Below are positions 39,992 through 53,341 of a stretch of 64,000 nt of DNA, piece after piece (the stretch's first letter is position 1; each line of letters opens with the position of its first letter). Source of the stretch: Struthio camelus (taxonomy: Eukaryota > Chordata > Aves > Struthioniformes > Struthionidae); NCBI RefSeq assembly GCF_040807025.1, contig NC_090942.1, forward strand, positions 199,634,247-199,698,246, read 5' to 3'. The position numbers and the translations under genes were made by a program. The notes beneath the pieces were generated by a model. It ran no database searches. It was not told the origin of the DNA and worked only from the letters and a program-made list of their open reading frames with translations.

Positions 39992-41184
39992 GCCACTCTC
40001 AGGTCCCCAGGCCCGGGCTGACTGGCAGCCTGAGCTGGTGCGGGCGGCTGGAGGCTCTGGCAGGGCGAAGGGAGCTTTCACGCCAGCTCCCTTCTCCCAG
40101 GGGAGCCTCGGACGGCTCCGGTCAGGGAGGCTCTGATGCAGAGGAGAAAGCTGAGGGCTTTCTCTCTCACATGTGGCCGCCTCTCCCGCTGACCAAGCTG
40201 TATCAGGAAATGAAATAAATGATTTTTTTTTTAAGGTCAGCCCAGAGCTGCAAAACGCTTGACTGGTAAAGTCACGAAATGTGATGCGCTCCCAAAGGTC
40301 TATTTATGCAAAACCTAATGAAGGCACTATGAGAAATGCTGTCCTACTTCTTCCTGGACATAAAGGTTTGCAGTATGCCAAGCATCCTTACATCTTCTTA
40401 ACGTGAGGAAGTGAGAGTACGCAGTGCCCTGGAAGGGATGGTCAGGGCCCTAAGTGGATCCCAGCAACACATATATCCTGCGGTGTTTCTGAGTGCCTGC
40501 GACGTAAACGATGACCACGCCGGGCTCCGCTCAGCAGCCGACTCATCTGCCAGTTAATATTTTTCACTCTGTGCAGCACAAGCCCTTTCTGAGCAAAGAA
40601 GCGCCCTGGGAAGACGCACTGTGCCTCCGAAAGGAAAGTCAGTGACTCAGCAAAATACGCCTGACTAAGCACTTCCATATTAGATTCTAGGCATCCTCAA
40701 GAACAAAATATCAATGACCTTGCATTTATTAGGCAGACTGACTGACTGACACACCTACAAGTTAGCAGCCTTAAAGTATCCATTTTCTTTCTTTTAAATG
40801 CAACATCTTTACCAAGCTCAAGTGATAAAGGTTTCAGTTCCTCCCTTTTTGCAGCTAGGAAGTGTTGTCTGAGAGAAGAATAAGCCAATATATCCTGCTA
40901 TCTCCACTTACATGCTTCTTCCAGCTTGTCAAAGGGTCAAGTATGTTATGCTTTGCACATACTGTTAATGATTAACAGTTCTCTGTAAAGAAACTAGTTT
41001 TTCTCTTCACTTTGAAAAACCTTGAGAGATGAAATGGAAAAACAGCCTTGGATTGGTTCCAGCAGGTTATTTAGGACTACTGTATTGATAGTACAGGAGA
41101 TTAGAAGGCATTTGGAATCTCCGGTATTTTTTTATCTGATCTGTTCCTGTTAGGTTTAAAAACGGTTAGAAAAGCATGAGAGAA

Positions 41185-41262
41185 AACATGGGCTTGTGGT
41201 TCAGGCACATCGTTTCCTGGTTTGTTCACAAACTCTCTGTGACCTTGAACTAGTCACTGGTG
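41185..41262 (+). mobile_element. MIR/CORE-SINE-like relic (5' and core part)
   Basis: AACATGGGCTTGTGGTTCAG, then CTGTGACCTTGAACTAGTCACT, follows the plus-orientation SINE pattern: a head with GCTTGTGGTTAAGGCAC and a core with CTGTGTGACCTTGGGCAAGTCAC. The copy is short and diverged. Confidence 0.65.
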
Positions 41263-41776
41263 GAGAGAAAGGAGAAACGGGAGTTTCTAGGCATTTAAAA
41301 GCTTGGGTCCAGCGCCCAGCAGCGGCAAGCCATTGGCACTGCCAACACTCATCCATTGACCTGTGGACAAGGTGCCACAAATACCACAGGTCTCACTGCA
41401 GGTAGTTGCGTAGGTTCTCCCTATAGCTCATGGAGGGTGTTTGGGATGGGATGGATTACACTCTGGAAAAACCTACTGAAAAGAACATCTGAAAAGGGGG
41501 AGATTCTCGATGTAGCTTAGCTCTCTACTTTTGAGATGGCTGAAGGTGGCTGGGATGGATGCCACTCTCCTCAGGACCAGGTCTTAGACCAGGCAGTAAC
41601 TCTGTCTTCCTCTATCTTATCCCGTTATATGTTAACCTAATCGCAAAAAGGACTGTTTCCTACAGTGCCTCTGTACCAAGGCCTCAATTGGGAGCTCAAT
41701 TTCAGCTAGCCAGCCTGACTCAGGGTAGCTGGGGGAGTTCGTCAGCTGTGCTTGCAGCACACTTGTACGTAGACAC

Positions 41777-41792
41777 GTACACACACACACAG
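41777..41792 (+). repeat. Short (AC)n microsatellite
   Basis: About seven AC units after ACACGT. Confidence 0.85.
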
Positions 41793-42410
41793 AGCTCTGC
41801 AGATGTCCCTTGTGGCTCTTGGCTGTGAAAAGGTTTTGCTGTGGTCCCTGTGGGATCACAAACGTTGGCCAGCCCTGCTGTAGGCGCTGCGCTAGTGTAG
41901 GAATAGGTAGTTATAACACTGGTAGGAGAGGAGTTATGCTGACTTGTAGCCATGTACCTCAGCTGGGTGAGATATCTTATTGCCAACTCCTATCTCGTGG
42001 TCGAAGGTTGGGCGGCTCATTCCCCAGCAGCCCTGGAGCTTGCAGTGCCTGGCTGGGGTTGACTGTGCAGGCGGGTGGCCATTCTGCACAGCTATATTGT
42101 GGCTATGGAAATCCCCTTCCAACAGACATCAAAAGGACCACAGAAGTAATCTCCTCCCAAGAGGCCCCACCTCGCAATAGCTCAACTTTCACATAATAAA
42201 TATCCCTTAGTGATAAAGTAAATAAAACTATCTCATACCAAATTATTCGCTTAAACACACCCTCCGGTCATTGGGAGAGAAATGGAAGCATGAATACAGA
42301 TCCACAGATCAGTAGTTTGTTGAACACAGAGACTGTATTGATGGACATGTTAAAAATATCTCGATGGCTGTAAGCCAGAGACCATTTTGTGTCTGAAATA
42401 GGATTTAATT

Positions 42411-42477
42411 TCCTCTTTCTTTCTTTTTCTTTTTCTTTCTTTCTTTCTTTCTTTCTTTCTTTCCTTTTTTTTTTTTT
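42411..42477 (+). repeat. (CTTT)n / poly-T pyrimidine microsatellite
   Basis: A 67-base almost pure pyrimidine tract of TTTC units ends in a run of T. Such mirror-symmetric purine/pyrimidine tracts are length-variable and can form triplex DNA. Confidence 0.95.
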
Positions 42478-42927
42478 GTAAAGACTTCTTTCCAAAATTC
42501 ACTACTTCAATGCTTTAGACTTCAGATGTTCTGAGGCACAGATTCTTTTTTTAATCTAAGATGCTTACAAAGATGTTTTTAATGTTATAATACAGATAAA
42601 GTAGGAAGTTAAGTTCTAATTTTATGCTACAGAGAAAGCTCTAATGAAGGAGCAAAAAAGTAATTGGACCACCTCTTCCTCCATCTCCTTCTGCAAGGAG
42701 CTGGTCTTTTCTCTCTCACACATTAGAAAGCAATGCAGTGCCAGAGACATAGTGAGGCCCAGTAAGGGCTGGCACCTACCTCCCCTATGGGGATTTGGGC
42801 CTGTCCTGCTCCCTCGCCAGAAGCCATTCGTCCCCCAGCCCTCTCTGTGCCCAGCCACTTACCATGGGTACCGGTTTAGACAGTGGTCAGTGACATCAGT
42901 ACCCAGGAAAAGAACAAACGATTAAAA

Positions 42928-43278
42928 GTCATATAAGCCTCAAAAAGTTCAGGTTGGAAGGGGTCCCTGGAGATCATCTGGTTCAACCTTCCCTTGAAAG
43001 CAGAGCCTTATCTCCAACTTTTTAATCGTTGTGGCAGCCTTCCGCTGGACCCCCTCCATTTTCCCAATGTCTCTCTTGGCCTCAAGGAATAAAAACTGGA
43101 AAGGGTATTCCAGGTGCGGCCTGAGAAGTGCTGAGAAAGTGCAGTCATCACGTCCCTCAGTCTGCTGGACATACTCTAGCTGGCACTGCCCAGGACATGG
43201 TTTGTAAGGGCATATTGCTGACTTATGTTGGCAAATATGGGTAGCTGCACTTCTGCTGCTCAGAAACATCTTGGAAGG
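42928..43278 (-). mobile_element. CR1 LINE, ~350 bp 3' fragment
   Basis: On the minus strand the segment encodes a degraded CR1 ORF2 tail (RPHLEY, then KRDIGKMEGVQRKA; the family has RPHLEY and KLERVQRRA). It ends with AGATGATCTCCAGGGACCCC and TTCCAACCTGAAC near 42,950, the CR1 3' hallmark. The terminal octamers have decayed beyond recognition. Confidence 0.92.
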
Positions 43279-44674
43279 CCGTTTTCAGGGGCACATACAC
43301 TGCAATATGCATAGATGCGTTCTGGAGTAGATATATGCTGAATAATAGATATCCTGGGTACAGCAGTATAGTACAATCTACACTGGATATAGCAAGAGAG
43401 TTGCAAAAGAAGCAGAGGAATATCAGGGCCTTGTGCCTAGAGCTTGGAATACTTAAAATCCATCATCCACTCAGTTAAACCTTTCCTCCAAAGTGGCTGG
43501 TTATATTTTGGCATATAAATACAGTACTTTCCTCAAAACGCATGTAATAATCAGAAAGCTTTTACCAAAGGTCCTCAATTAGCTTTTGGATATAATTTCA
43601 CATTGCAAAATTTCAAGACATTGTGTGCTGAGAGCAGGTAGATCTTCTCGAGTATAATAGTGGCCCTTTGTGAAATGTGACAGCTAACTCCCTAATTAAT
43701 CTTCGAAATGTCAGAGCCTGCTGGAAGTAATTGGGCCTGACAGTTCAAGGGCTAATTAACTTCAAACCCTGCGTTTTCTCTTGCTTCCTCCACTATTCTA
43801 GGCCATGTATTTACTTTCTTCTTTAGACTGTTTTCAATGTTCTGGAGTACACCTTTTCATGCCAGCTTGCCTGGACATCATGTCAAGGCCACGACTAAGG
43901 GTATGAAGCTGGGTGAGCTGCATCTTAAGAATTCTCCTAGAGTATCTCAACTTGAAGGGAAAATAAACCTGCTGTTAGTAGAGGGCTGGCCTCAGGGAAC
44001 AGCTCTCTGCAGGAGCTGCAGGCTGCAGCCACCTGGGGAATCCTGTTTATTCAAGGTATCAGCAGTCTCTAAGAGCAAGGTGCAGATGGTGTTCCCAAGG
44101 CTGAGTGGTGTGTGGAGTGAAGCCAACGTCATTTATCATCATCAGAGGTCCCAGCAAGGCACTGAAGAGCAGCTTTACAGGCCCCATAGCACTGCAATGT
44201 TATCGCCTGGCTTTGTATGAGCAGCATTACACATCTTCTGACCTGAAGGCTCAGAAAGCCTCCGCTGGCTCCTGCATCAGGCCCCTTGAGGCTGTTAGCT
44301 TCTCTGTTCGGCAGAAAGGGAAAGCCCTCTCTGCAGTCCTATTTGACTGAAAAAAGATGAAGGACTTCTGCTGGAGAGGATCCAGCTCCCCCTTGCTGCC
44401 CCCATGCATTTAAAATGGCTTCTGCTGTCCTTGCAGCTCACTGGGAATGCAGGAGAAGCCCTTCTCCGGCCAGTGAGCTCAGCCGTGACCGTGCACGGAT
44501 ACAGGGGAAGGAGGGGAGCAGTGGCTCGTCACAAACTGCTGCCGATTCTGAGACGGAGGAGTAGGAACCTCACGTGCTGCCACAAGTGCCAAACTTTTTC
44601 ATTTGGTTTCTGATTCCAGTATAGCTGCTCTGATCAAATTTCCCCTTAGCAGAAGAATGGCAAGAAAAACGCAT

Positions 44675-44765
44675 TAAATTGTAAACTATTTGGGGGAAAG
44701 AGGCTGCTTCTATTTGTATGGCAATGAGTACAACAAAGCACCAATTCTAGTCTTTGGGTAGCCAA
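44675..44765 (+). mobile_element. SINE tail relic of the same family (tentative)
   Basis: ATTGTAAACTATTTGGGGG, then GTATG, AGTACAACAAAGCACCAAT and AGTCTTTGGGTA, follow the tail pattern TGTAAGCTCTTTGGGGCAG, TGTTTGTACAGCGCCTAGCACAATGG. Divergence is high, so this is tentative. Confidence 0.5.
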
Positions 44766-47025
44766 AGTCAAATTAAGAGCAGTGACCACCTCCCATTTAG
44801 ACATTAGCTTCAGATCCAGACGACTCATGCCTCAGCAGAAAGATCATCTGGGCCTGGAAAAGCTGTATCTGATTTCCTCACTCTTTTTTTTAATCTTCAT
44901 TTCCTCTCAGCTAGGGCTTTTTTATAGCTGCCATGTAACACCCTCCAGACAATATCTGATCTGTCACAGATGTATCAGGATGTCCCATGAGTGTGGTACC
45001 TCATGATGACTGACAACTGTCGTTAAGCATTACTCCTCAAAAGACAAGGCTCGTTTCATTAATGTGATCGCATATATTCAGCCTGCAATCTCAGAATGAA
45101 AAACAAAATTGACATATGTACATAGTACATATATAACAAGTCCTTGCATAATCACTGTCATTTAGGAGCTCGACATAGTGCAGAATGTGATGATACTAGC
45201 CATGTATTACATGCATATTTTTGTTGGTTTGTTTTTTAAGAGTTCTGTCAAATAAAATAATGTTTGGTCTTATTCATACTGGTTTTTTTGACTAAATCTT
45301 ATCCAAGTAGCTGCAAATTATATGAGCCAATGAAATAGAGGTGAAAAGTCAATGGAGAAAAGGTTTCTGAAAAGCTGCTGTCTGACTGTAAAGAGGCAGG
45401 GAGGCAGCAAATACAATGAACCAGAAAGCAAATGGCAGCGTGAATCCTTTCCATATATATATATTGCAATATTTCCCCTGCAGTCATGGCTCTTTTGTTC
45501 ACACTCCTCTAGGAAAGCCATATGAATGCACTATTAATTTCATTTTTTCCTGGTCACCTTCATATCCCGTGTTGAACGAGGCTGTGATGACAACAGCTCA
45601 ACACGACTGACGGAAATCAGGTCTGCTATGAATTAAACTACTTTCTCAAGTTAGGAAAGTCAGGGGCTCATCAGACACAGGAATCTAGTTTCAGAAATAA
45701 TAAGTCTTCTGTTCAGACTGGAAGTGTAAGGAAATCACCTCTGGGAGCTTCCCTTCATCAGGATTGGAAACAAGGCGCATGGTGACATGGCAGCAGCCAT
45801 CCATGTTGAAGGAGAGGGAATGACTTTGAGCTACAGAGCCAAGAGTTTCTTGACTGTGTTTGAACAACTAAATCTTACATTCACCCTGGCCTTATGTTGA
45901 ACAGGGTCCTTCATTCCCCTACCCTGACTACTTATTGGGGCAGGATGCTCCTGAGGTAGAAATGTCAATCATTTTCCTTATCTGGGATCATCCCTGACGA
46001 ACGAAGGGAATATTCACGCTAAAACATGCGTGTGCTTCCAGCCACCGAGATTATCACCCCATGGATTTTGTGACCCCTTAGGATCATTTTCTTTCTGACT
46101 CTACAAAATATCTGCCACTAAACCAGCAACCACTTTTGGGTTTAGCCCAATTCTTCTTCTGAAAGTAGTTGTTTCTCTCCTCCCTGTCACTGATGTATTG
46201 GGAGGAATTACATGAAAGATGAGAGTAGCTGCAGAGTTGACTGCAGGTGTAAAGCCTGGCACACCAGCCCATCTAGACAGAGAAAACAGGGTTTTGAGCT
46301 GGCTATCAACAAATCCAGTGAACCTATGGCATTTTCACACGAGAGACCCTTATGTCCTCTGGAAATAACTGCTAGCTGTGGGTCAATTTGCCCATCTGCA
46401 GTAAGAGTTGTACCTGCAGAGATCTGTATCTAGCTCCTGCTACTTTTTCTTTCTTTACTCTCCATCAAATCTGTGACTTGTGTCACATCCACAGAGCAGG
46501 GTCGGACAATTTTCACTGCACTTTAAAAGCTGGAGAAGGGCAGGAACATGCAACAGTCAGCGGAACTGGTAGTATTTACTCTAACTATTGCTACTTTCTC
46601 TTTTTTATATAACTGTTCTGAGCAGAGGGTAGTTGTGGCCAAGAACCTTCTGCTGCTGTCTCAAGAGAGATGAATATTTTTGCAGGCGCTAAACATTTTG
46701 GCAGATGGAAATCCCAGTGTTACCTGCAGAGCTGTGCAGTCAGCTTCTGGTGAGGGGCTCAACCACTGGGCTTTCTCCTGAAGCTATCACGGGTCCGTCC
46801 TTTCCCTCTCTTCCTACACTTCAAGGACAAACCTGAAGGTAACTAGAGAAGATTTTCCCTTGTCAAAGCTGGAAAATCTTTGGGGACAGCAATAGGAACT
46901 GAGGCTGTGCTGAGGATATGGCTTCTACCGATGAGCAATGTGGAGTTCGAGACTGGGGGAAAATTCTCATGGGTTCCTGTACTTAGGTCTCATTAGAAAA
47001 TTAAATCATCACATATTCTGCTGGA

Positions 47026-47044
47026 GTGTGTGTGTGTGTGTGTG
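47026..47044 (+). repeat. (GT)n dinucleotide microsatellite
   Basis: A pure GT run of about nine and a half units, followed by GCGTATT. Confidence 0.95.
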
Positions 47045-47229
47045 CGTATTTTTAAAAGGCATAACTTCTTTCTGGTTTCAAAGTGAGAAGCAGTAAATAC
47101 TTTGGTACCAGAAGTGGCTTTTGAATGTTTTTCATAGTCTTACTTTATTTTTTACAGAGTATTTTACCTCTCTTATAAGCAGACGGTGCCAGCTTTCACT
47201 ATTTAGGATGTGTAAGCTACCTGGGGCTA

Positions 47230-47275
47230 CCTGGGAAAGTTCCATTGACTTTCCATTGGCTTTGCGGTGTATAGG
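47230..47275. repeat. Old amniote repeat fragment (tentative)
   Basis: GGGAAAGTTCCATTGACTTT, then CCATTGGCTTTG, resembles the CCATTGACTTCAATGGGCTTTG phrase of the same broad group of old bird/reptile repeats. It is short and uncertain. Confidence 0.35.
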
Positions 47276-48860
47276 TGAGACCATTATTTCCATAATATAC
47301 GTGTAAAAGCACATTGGTAGCACAGGCATTCCCAGTAATTAATGCTGCAAAGGTTAGGCATGGATTTCTTGCTGAGCAATCACTATGCTGTAGCAAGGAT
47401 CACATTGTTACTGTGTAAAGTATTTTGTTTTTTTAAAAGCAATATTGTGAAGGCTATTTAATTGAGATGTACTGGCCAAAATCACTTGAGCACTCTGTTG
47501 TTGCTCTGAACCCCAGGATCCTCACTGCTTAGCGCAGCTGGAGAGTGTATTTTATTTTTCATTTCAGCAGAGCGGGAATGCTCTGGTAGCAGGAACAGTC
47601 TGGTACCACATCTCAGCTGAGAGTTAAGAACTTTTTAAATAGATACAGCATAAGGTAACAGTTTGATTTTTTGAAAAGGAATTATAGATTCTATGGAGGG
47701 TCCCAGAGCCACTCAATTTGTTTTAAGATTAAAAAAAAAAATCAAATTTCGGTTTTCTTTCGCCTATGCTTAGCTTTTCAGGAGTCAGGCATCTAATCTA
47801 AGCTAGCCATATTGGCTACCTGTCAGAGGGCAGAGAGAGACATGCTGGCAAAGCACGATTCCCCCTACCTAAGATAGCTGTCCAAAATAGATGGCATGAC
47901 TTCCCCTCTGGAGTTACCTGTCTCTCTCTGTACTTCATCTGAACTTTAAGGTAAACACCAACCATTCGGATGGCTTTGAGCGAATCCAGTAAGTGTTCAA
48001 AGCTGTTGTAGACAACATGTCTCTAATTTTGGGGCTTAATATTTTCTTCATGAGATTATGGGGTTTTTTGACCAAGGTGCTTTTAGCAAATGCCAGATCT
48101 GTTGAGAAATTGGTAGATTGGATTTTTTTTGTTTTGTTTGGTTTAGATTTTCAAATGTACGTCAGTATTTACAAAGAAAGGTATTTGATCTGAGATGGGT
48201 TCATGTTTAAGAAAAGGTTTGTACTTTCCCCTTGGAAAACAGAATTTTGGTTGTCCTCGAGGAAGAGCTGAGAGCACAAGGGTAAAAAGAATGGGGCCCT
48301 TGACATCTTCTCTCCCATTTGCTAATGAATGAAGCCTACCCAATAGTTAATTTGCTAGATTAACAAAAGAAGCTATCCCCGCAGAGCTGCAAACAGGCTT
48401 CGTTGTGCCATGTCTTTAAAATTGCCAACAAGTCTCTGCAGGACCTAATTTAACACATTCATTTGCTCACAAAAGTGCACAAAGAACAACAAACCCGAGT
48501 ACAAGGACAAAGAAACTCTCTATTAACGTACTTTGTCAAGCTGAACCGATCATAAAAGTAACTGTATACATCTCTGTTTTCTTCTGCACAATATACATCT
48601 GATTCTGTACAATGAGTGAGAGGAGTTATAAAACTTCCCTGGGGCTCTGGAGTGCTTTGGACTCCAACTAAAACACCCCAAATGCCCTTCCCTGAAAGAC
48701 TCCATCAAACCTGCCAATTACTGCTATAAACAGTGCAAAAGGCGCAGAGTGCAGAGTGCCAGATAATAGTTCTTGCAGGCAGGAGAGTCCAGAAAAAAGA
48801 AATAACCTGTTTTACTTGTGTATAGCCGGATGTGTATGTACATAAACATATTACCATATT

Positions 48861-48930
48861 AATATATTAATACATTATACATACATATATATATATATAT
48901 ATACACACACACATATGTATATGTATGTTC
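48861..48930 (+). repeat. (AT)n-(AC)n-rich compound microsatellite
   Basis: Interrupted AT/TAC units are followed by a pure (AT)n run at 48,885-48,902, then (AC)n to about 48,912 and ATGTAT repeats. This is likely a highly polymorphic locus. Confidence 0.93.
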
Positions 48931-49573
48931 ACCTATCTGTACTTTTCTTTGGCTTCCTCCAATACCTGCTCTTTCCCTAGTAAGAGGAAGTGGGTGCTTG
49001 GAATATTTTTACAGGAATTATCTGAACAATACATGACAATAGCATTATATCTGCTCCACTTTATGCAAATTTCCTGAGAGTGGGGCGAGTTCACAAGCGG
49101 GAAAGGACTTTCCCCATGGCACTTCGGACAGATTTGGTCTCCTGCAGTGTGACAGAAGGTCAAGGAGTGACTCGGAGCGCCTGTTCTCTGCAGCTGCAAA
49201 GATAGGACTTTGTCCAGACTCGAGAGAGAGAAACCAGGGCTGTAGCATGACCTGCTAGAAGGTGGACCTTAGAGGCAGGAATAAAGCTGAAACACCTAAG
49301 ATGAACTTAAGCAAACCACTTTGGCTTGCCATTTAGACCGAACTGTCTGAATAGCTCACTGACCTCTTGAATTTAGTTGCCACAGCAGGTGCTTGAGTCT
49401 GATTTCCAAGGTCACAATGTGCATGAACTGAGGGCTGCCTCATGCCCATGGAGAAAGGATACTTCTCACGGCCCTTGGCTGGTGAAAATCTTCATTCTGC
49501 CACAGTGCATCCAATACAGGCTTTACCAGGGAGGGATGTGATTCCCCAGGGTGCTGAGTACTCTCAACACAGG

Positions 49574-49669
49574 CCAGCAAAGTGCTTCAGGTTGTGCTTA
49601 ATTTCGGCACTTGAACAGCTTGGGATTAGCAATGTCTGGGATTAAGCATGTGCTAAAATACTTTGCTGG
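49574..49669. repeat. Foldback (imperfect palindromic) old amniote repeat
   Basis: The left arm 49,574-49,601 (CCAGCAAAGT ... TGCTTAA) and right arm 49,642-49,669 (TTAAGCA ... ACTTTGCTGG) are inverted copies agreeing at about 21 of 28 positions, with a 40 base spacer. The phrases AAGCATGTGCTTAA and AAAGCAC resemble a very common, old foldback repeat of birds, crocodilians and turtles. It may be a non-autonomous DNA transposon. I do not recall a secure family name. Confidence 0.65.
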
Positions 49670-52284
49670 ATTGTAGGCGGAAGGAAAGACAGTAGGCGAA
49701 TGGAAACTGGTGATGAATAGATATGCACACTCTTCTACCAGCTAAATACAATCAAAATATTCAGTGCAAGATTAAACACATGCTACCCAAATTCTTCAGC
49801 TACTTGTTCATAAACTCATAAGGTATCACATCTTGTTAAACTAATTAGAAACTATTTTTGAAACGGGAAAATCACTCACACCAAAATATCAGCCTATACC
49901 TCTTATGAACTCACTTTTTTCATTTTTTGTACTTGTCTCTACCAAAAATTTAAATGCTTATTTACATTTACTAGCACATAAATCCATTGCAAGAAAACAC
50001 CTGTCTTTATTTTAGGGAATTGAACCAAAGGCTTAAGTGCAGAAGAAATCATCTCGTTCATTTATTTGTAAACATTCCTCGGTACAGTGATCCTGTGATG
50101 CACCGCTCCGATGTTCACAACGGAGAGTGAACGAATTTGCAGTCAGTGAAATGAGACTGAATCTCATGGTGCATGCCAGCAGCAAAAAATTGGTTGGCCA
50201 AAGAACTTATAAACAAGTTGTTCCAATGATTTCTTTTCTCAGCCCAGTGTCCAGTGTTGCCCACTGTTCTTCATTGTCACTCCTGCTACAAGTTATCCTA
50301 GGCTGCTGTTTATCTGAGGGTTCAACCACAGAAAAGGAAAAAGGAACACGAAGAATATAAAAGCTCCCCACTCTGCATTTAAAAATTTAAATTCTACAAA
50401 ACATTGCCAATGCTTTAAGAAATACAGAAAACCTAGCTGCTGGCCTCATGAGTTCTTGTATGATTTCAGGAAGGCAGACACTGCTGTCGTGTTGCACCAG
50501 GCAGGGGAGCAATGATGCTCTGCTGCTAGGATTATGGCAAATACCTGATGCAGAACTCTGCACTGAACTTTCATCTTTCGACTCTGGACCGGCATTAGCA
50601 CACGAACACTACGTGGGAACAAAACCAAAAATGGAAGCGAGGACAGGCGGGGTAGTGTTGGTAAATGGGCGTGTTTTAACAGGAATGAATTGGCTTAGTT
50701 CCTGAGTTTGTGAATTGTTTAGCTGCATGTTCCTTCACAGTCTTCTTCATACTACAAGCTGTGAGCTACTCTAACTCAATACTCTTGCATTTCCATGCTT
50801 TCACTGTCTTTCTCATTTCTTTTAACCTGATTCATATTTGTGACATTCTACGCTACGCAGATGTGATTAAGAGTCGTCAGATGGTATTACTGGAGATGGC
50901 TTTGCTGATTTTATTTAAATGGACTTATTTAAGCCCGGTTCCTTCCTGAAAAAGTGTTCATGACCGATTAGGATATGTTTCCAGTCTTAGTTGTTGAGAG
51001 GATGATGGGCGAAATCTATTTTGTCTGAATGAGTTTGTTTCATGATTGACGTGTAGATTCTGCCTATTGGTTATGTCTATGCAAGCAATGGCTATATGGT
51101 GCCAGGAGCCTAGTAAATCCAGAATCAATCTACAGAAAACTTTGCCTCTATTATTACACTTGCTGGGGTCCTAGAAAGATTTTAAAAGTCTGATATTCTT
51201 GGGAGCTGGAAAAAGCCAAACCAGCATGCGTGCTTTGATGGATCACTGATAAAGTACAGAAATGTGCTTCTCTGAAAATAAATTCTACATCAAGAGGTTT
51301 ACGGGTATATATTGCATGTGGAAGCTAAAATGGAAATGCATTTTTTGTTTCATCATGGTGCACACAGTAATCAGGAATAGAACAATTTAATCTGATGACA
51401 GTTTTCATTCCATTTCTTCCAGGAGGAAAAAACTGAATAGCGTTTTGTTTTACAGTACTTGCCTTGTTCCTCTAGTCTAATGTAAAGCTTTCCCTGCTTT
51501 TTCAACTTCCATTTGTACACTTTTTAAAGTTAACGAAAATTAGTTTTTTGTACAAAGGGGAAGAGGTGTTTCATAAATAAGGAAAAGTAGGAGTTCACTT
51601 TTACTGCAGTCATTTGTCACAAAAAGGACAGGAAAAGTGAAAAAGATCTTTGTTTGGTGGTATTTTTAACACTTTAGAAAATGCTCTGTAATATTCTGTG
51701 TAACCATTCTCTCTTTAAGAATTACCTCTTGCTGCATCTACAAAGAAATTCCTAATGGTGAACTAGAAAGAATACACATGTTAAATGCCATATTAAAGCT
51801 ATGAAGAAAGAGAGATCTATACATGTTTTCTCTAAGCTTTCGCTTCCTGTTCTTGTTCTCTTTCAGCAAGCCTTTAATGATAAACTCCCTCACTGTGCCC
51901 TCAGTGTTTTAGGTAAGGATCTTGCTGGAAAAATGAACAGTTGGGTGTCAGGTCTGCTGCAGCTCTCGCCTGTTCAGTGGGACTCTGCCCGTATAGTTTA
52001 ATAGCAACTGCGGACCGGATCCAGCAGACTCCAAAGCACGAGCCGTGATCAGCCGATCAGCCTCAGCTAGCTGTTCACAGTACAGCCAGTCTACGACTTT
52101 CTCACCTTTCTCAGTATAGCATTAACATTTTTAAGTGATGCCATCCATGATTGTAACGTTTCCAAAGTTACTCCATCATTCATCAGTTTAAAAACCAAGT
52201 TAATTAATTAAGTGACAATAGAAAGTTTTGCCCTGCAAAGGAAACAAAAGAATATTTTCTTGCCTTAAGGTGATTATTATTTGA

Positions 52285-52335
52285 GACTTGATTCTGCCAA
52301 AGTTTATGCACTTGCTTAAGTACATAACTAATTCT
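52285..52335 (+). repeat. Half copy of the same foldback-type repeat (tentative)
   Basis: GATTCTGCCAAAGTTTATGC, then ACTTGCTTAAGTACATAACTA, resembles one arm of the CAAAGC..ATGTGCTTAAGT repeat. The opposite arm is not visible. Confidence 0.4.
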
Positions 52336-53341
52336 GCTTCTCCATGGTTACTGTTAGGTAATTCACCCAGCCTGCACTTGCCGATGCGGCCACAGTGGTG
52401 CTGCTTTTATGTTGAAAGTGCTGCACAAATGGCTGCAGGATCCCTGAAGTTGAATTTTAGCACTTTGGAGCACGAATAATGCCAAATTCTGGGTGGCTTG
52501 GGGTGGAGTGGTGCTTAGCAGTGATTCAGATTTTAATTTCCAGCTAAGCAGTAAGTGCCTGGGGCTGAGAACACAGCACCCCTGGGGAAAACTGAAAGAC
52601 ACTGGAGGGACATTCACCTTGGCCAACTGTAACTGTCTAAAAATTAGTCATCTAAACTGATTGTGCAGGCTTGTTCAATCGTCAGTGGAGAGAGGTTAAT
52701 CCATGTAATGGTTTGTCTCACCTAAGAGGTCAAGGTGGTGGAGGTACCTTGCTCCACTGATGGTAGAAGGAGACTGGATAAGTATCTTAGATAAAATATC
52801 CAATGTTTTTAATGGACTAAGATTAGGTAAGATGGATGCTACCCTTAGTGTCCGATAAAGGAAATCTGAAACTGTGGCACAAGGTTTTGCACATGGACAA
52901 ACATTTACACTGTTGGTTCTCATTAATTTGCTGTGTTTGCAGCTACCATCCAAGATACCTGCCTACTGGTGGATGATGGATGGACCAGAAGTGATGTGCA
53001 GTGAATTCTCCTCTCATTTAACTCTTAGCTAAAATCATTCTAATAAATTCACTAATAAAACTTTTTAACAGAATCTGGTAGCTACACACATATAACCAAC
53101 CCAAATGTGATAAAAATTGTCCACTAAGTCTTTTGCTCTCTTGCTGTCTCTAGCAAGTCTCTTGCTGGCATTAAACCAGTTAGATGGTTTTTGGTGCTGG
53201 CTATTTTGGGAGCGTTCGCTTATATTACACAAACATCTCTTACTGTACACATAGGCCTTGGGCCTGGAATAAGAAAGGCAAGCTAGAATTAAATTGGGAG
53301 CTCTTGGATTATCTAGTCATGATGGGCCAATGTTAAAATAG

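Larger units (their letters stand above)
38321..49573. other. Non-coding interval rich in old repeats
   Basis: Between the listed SINE, CR1 and microsatellite copies no coding exon is recognised. A GC-rich patch at about 39,890-40,130 contains the CTCF-like core. A 10-base tandem pair (ATTTCCACAT twice) lies at 39,722-39,741. Confidence 0.7.
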
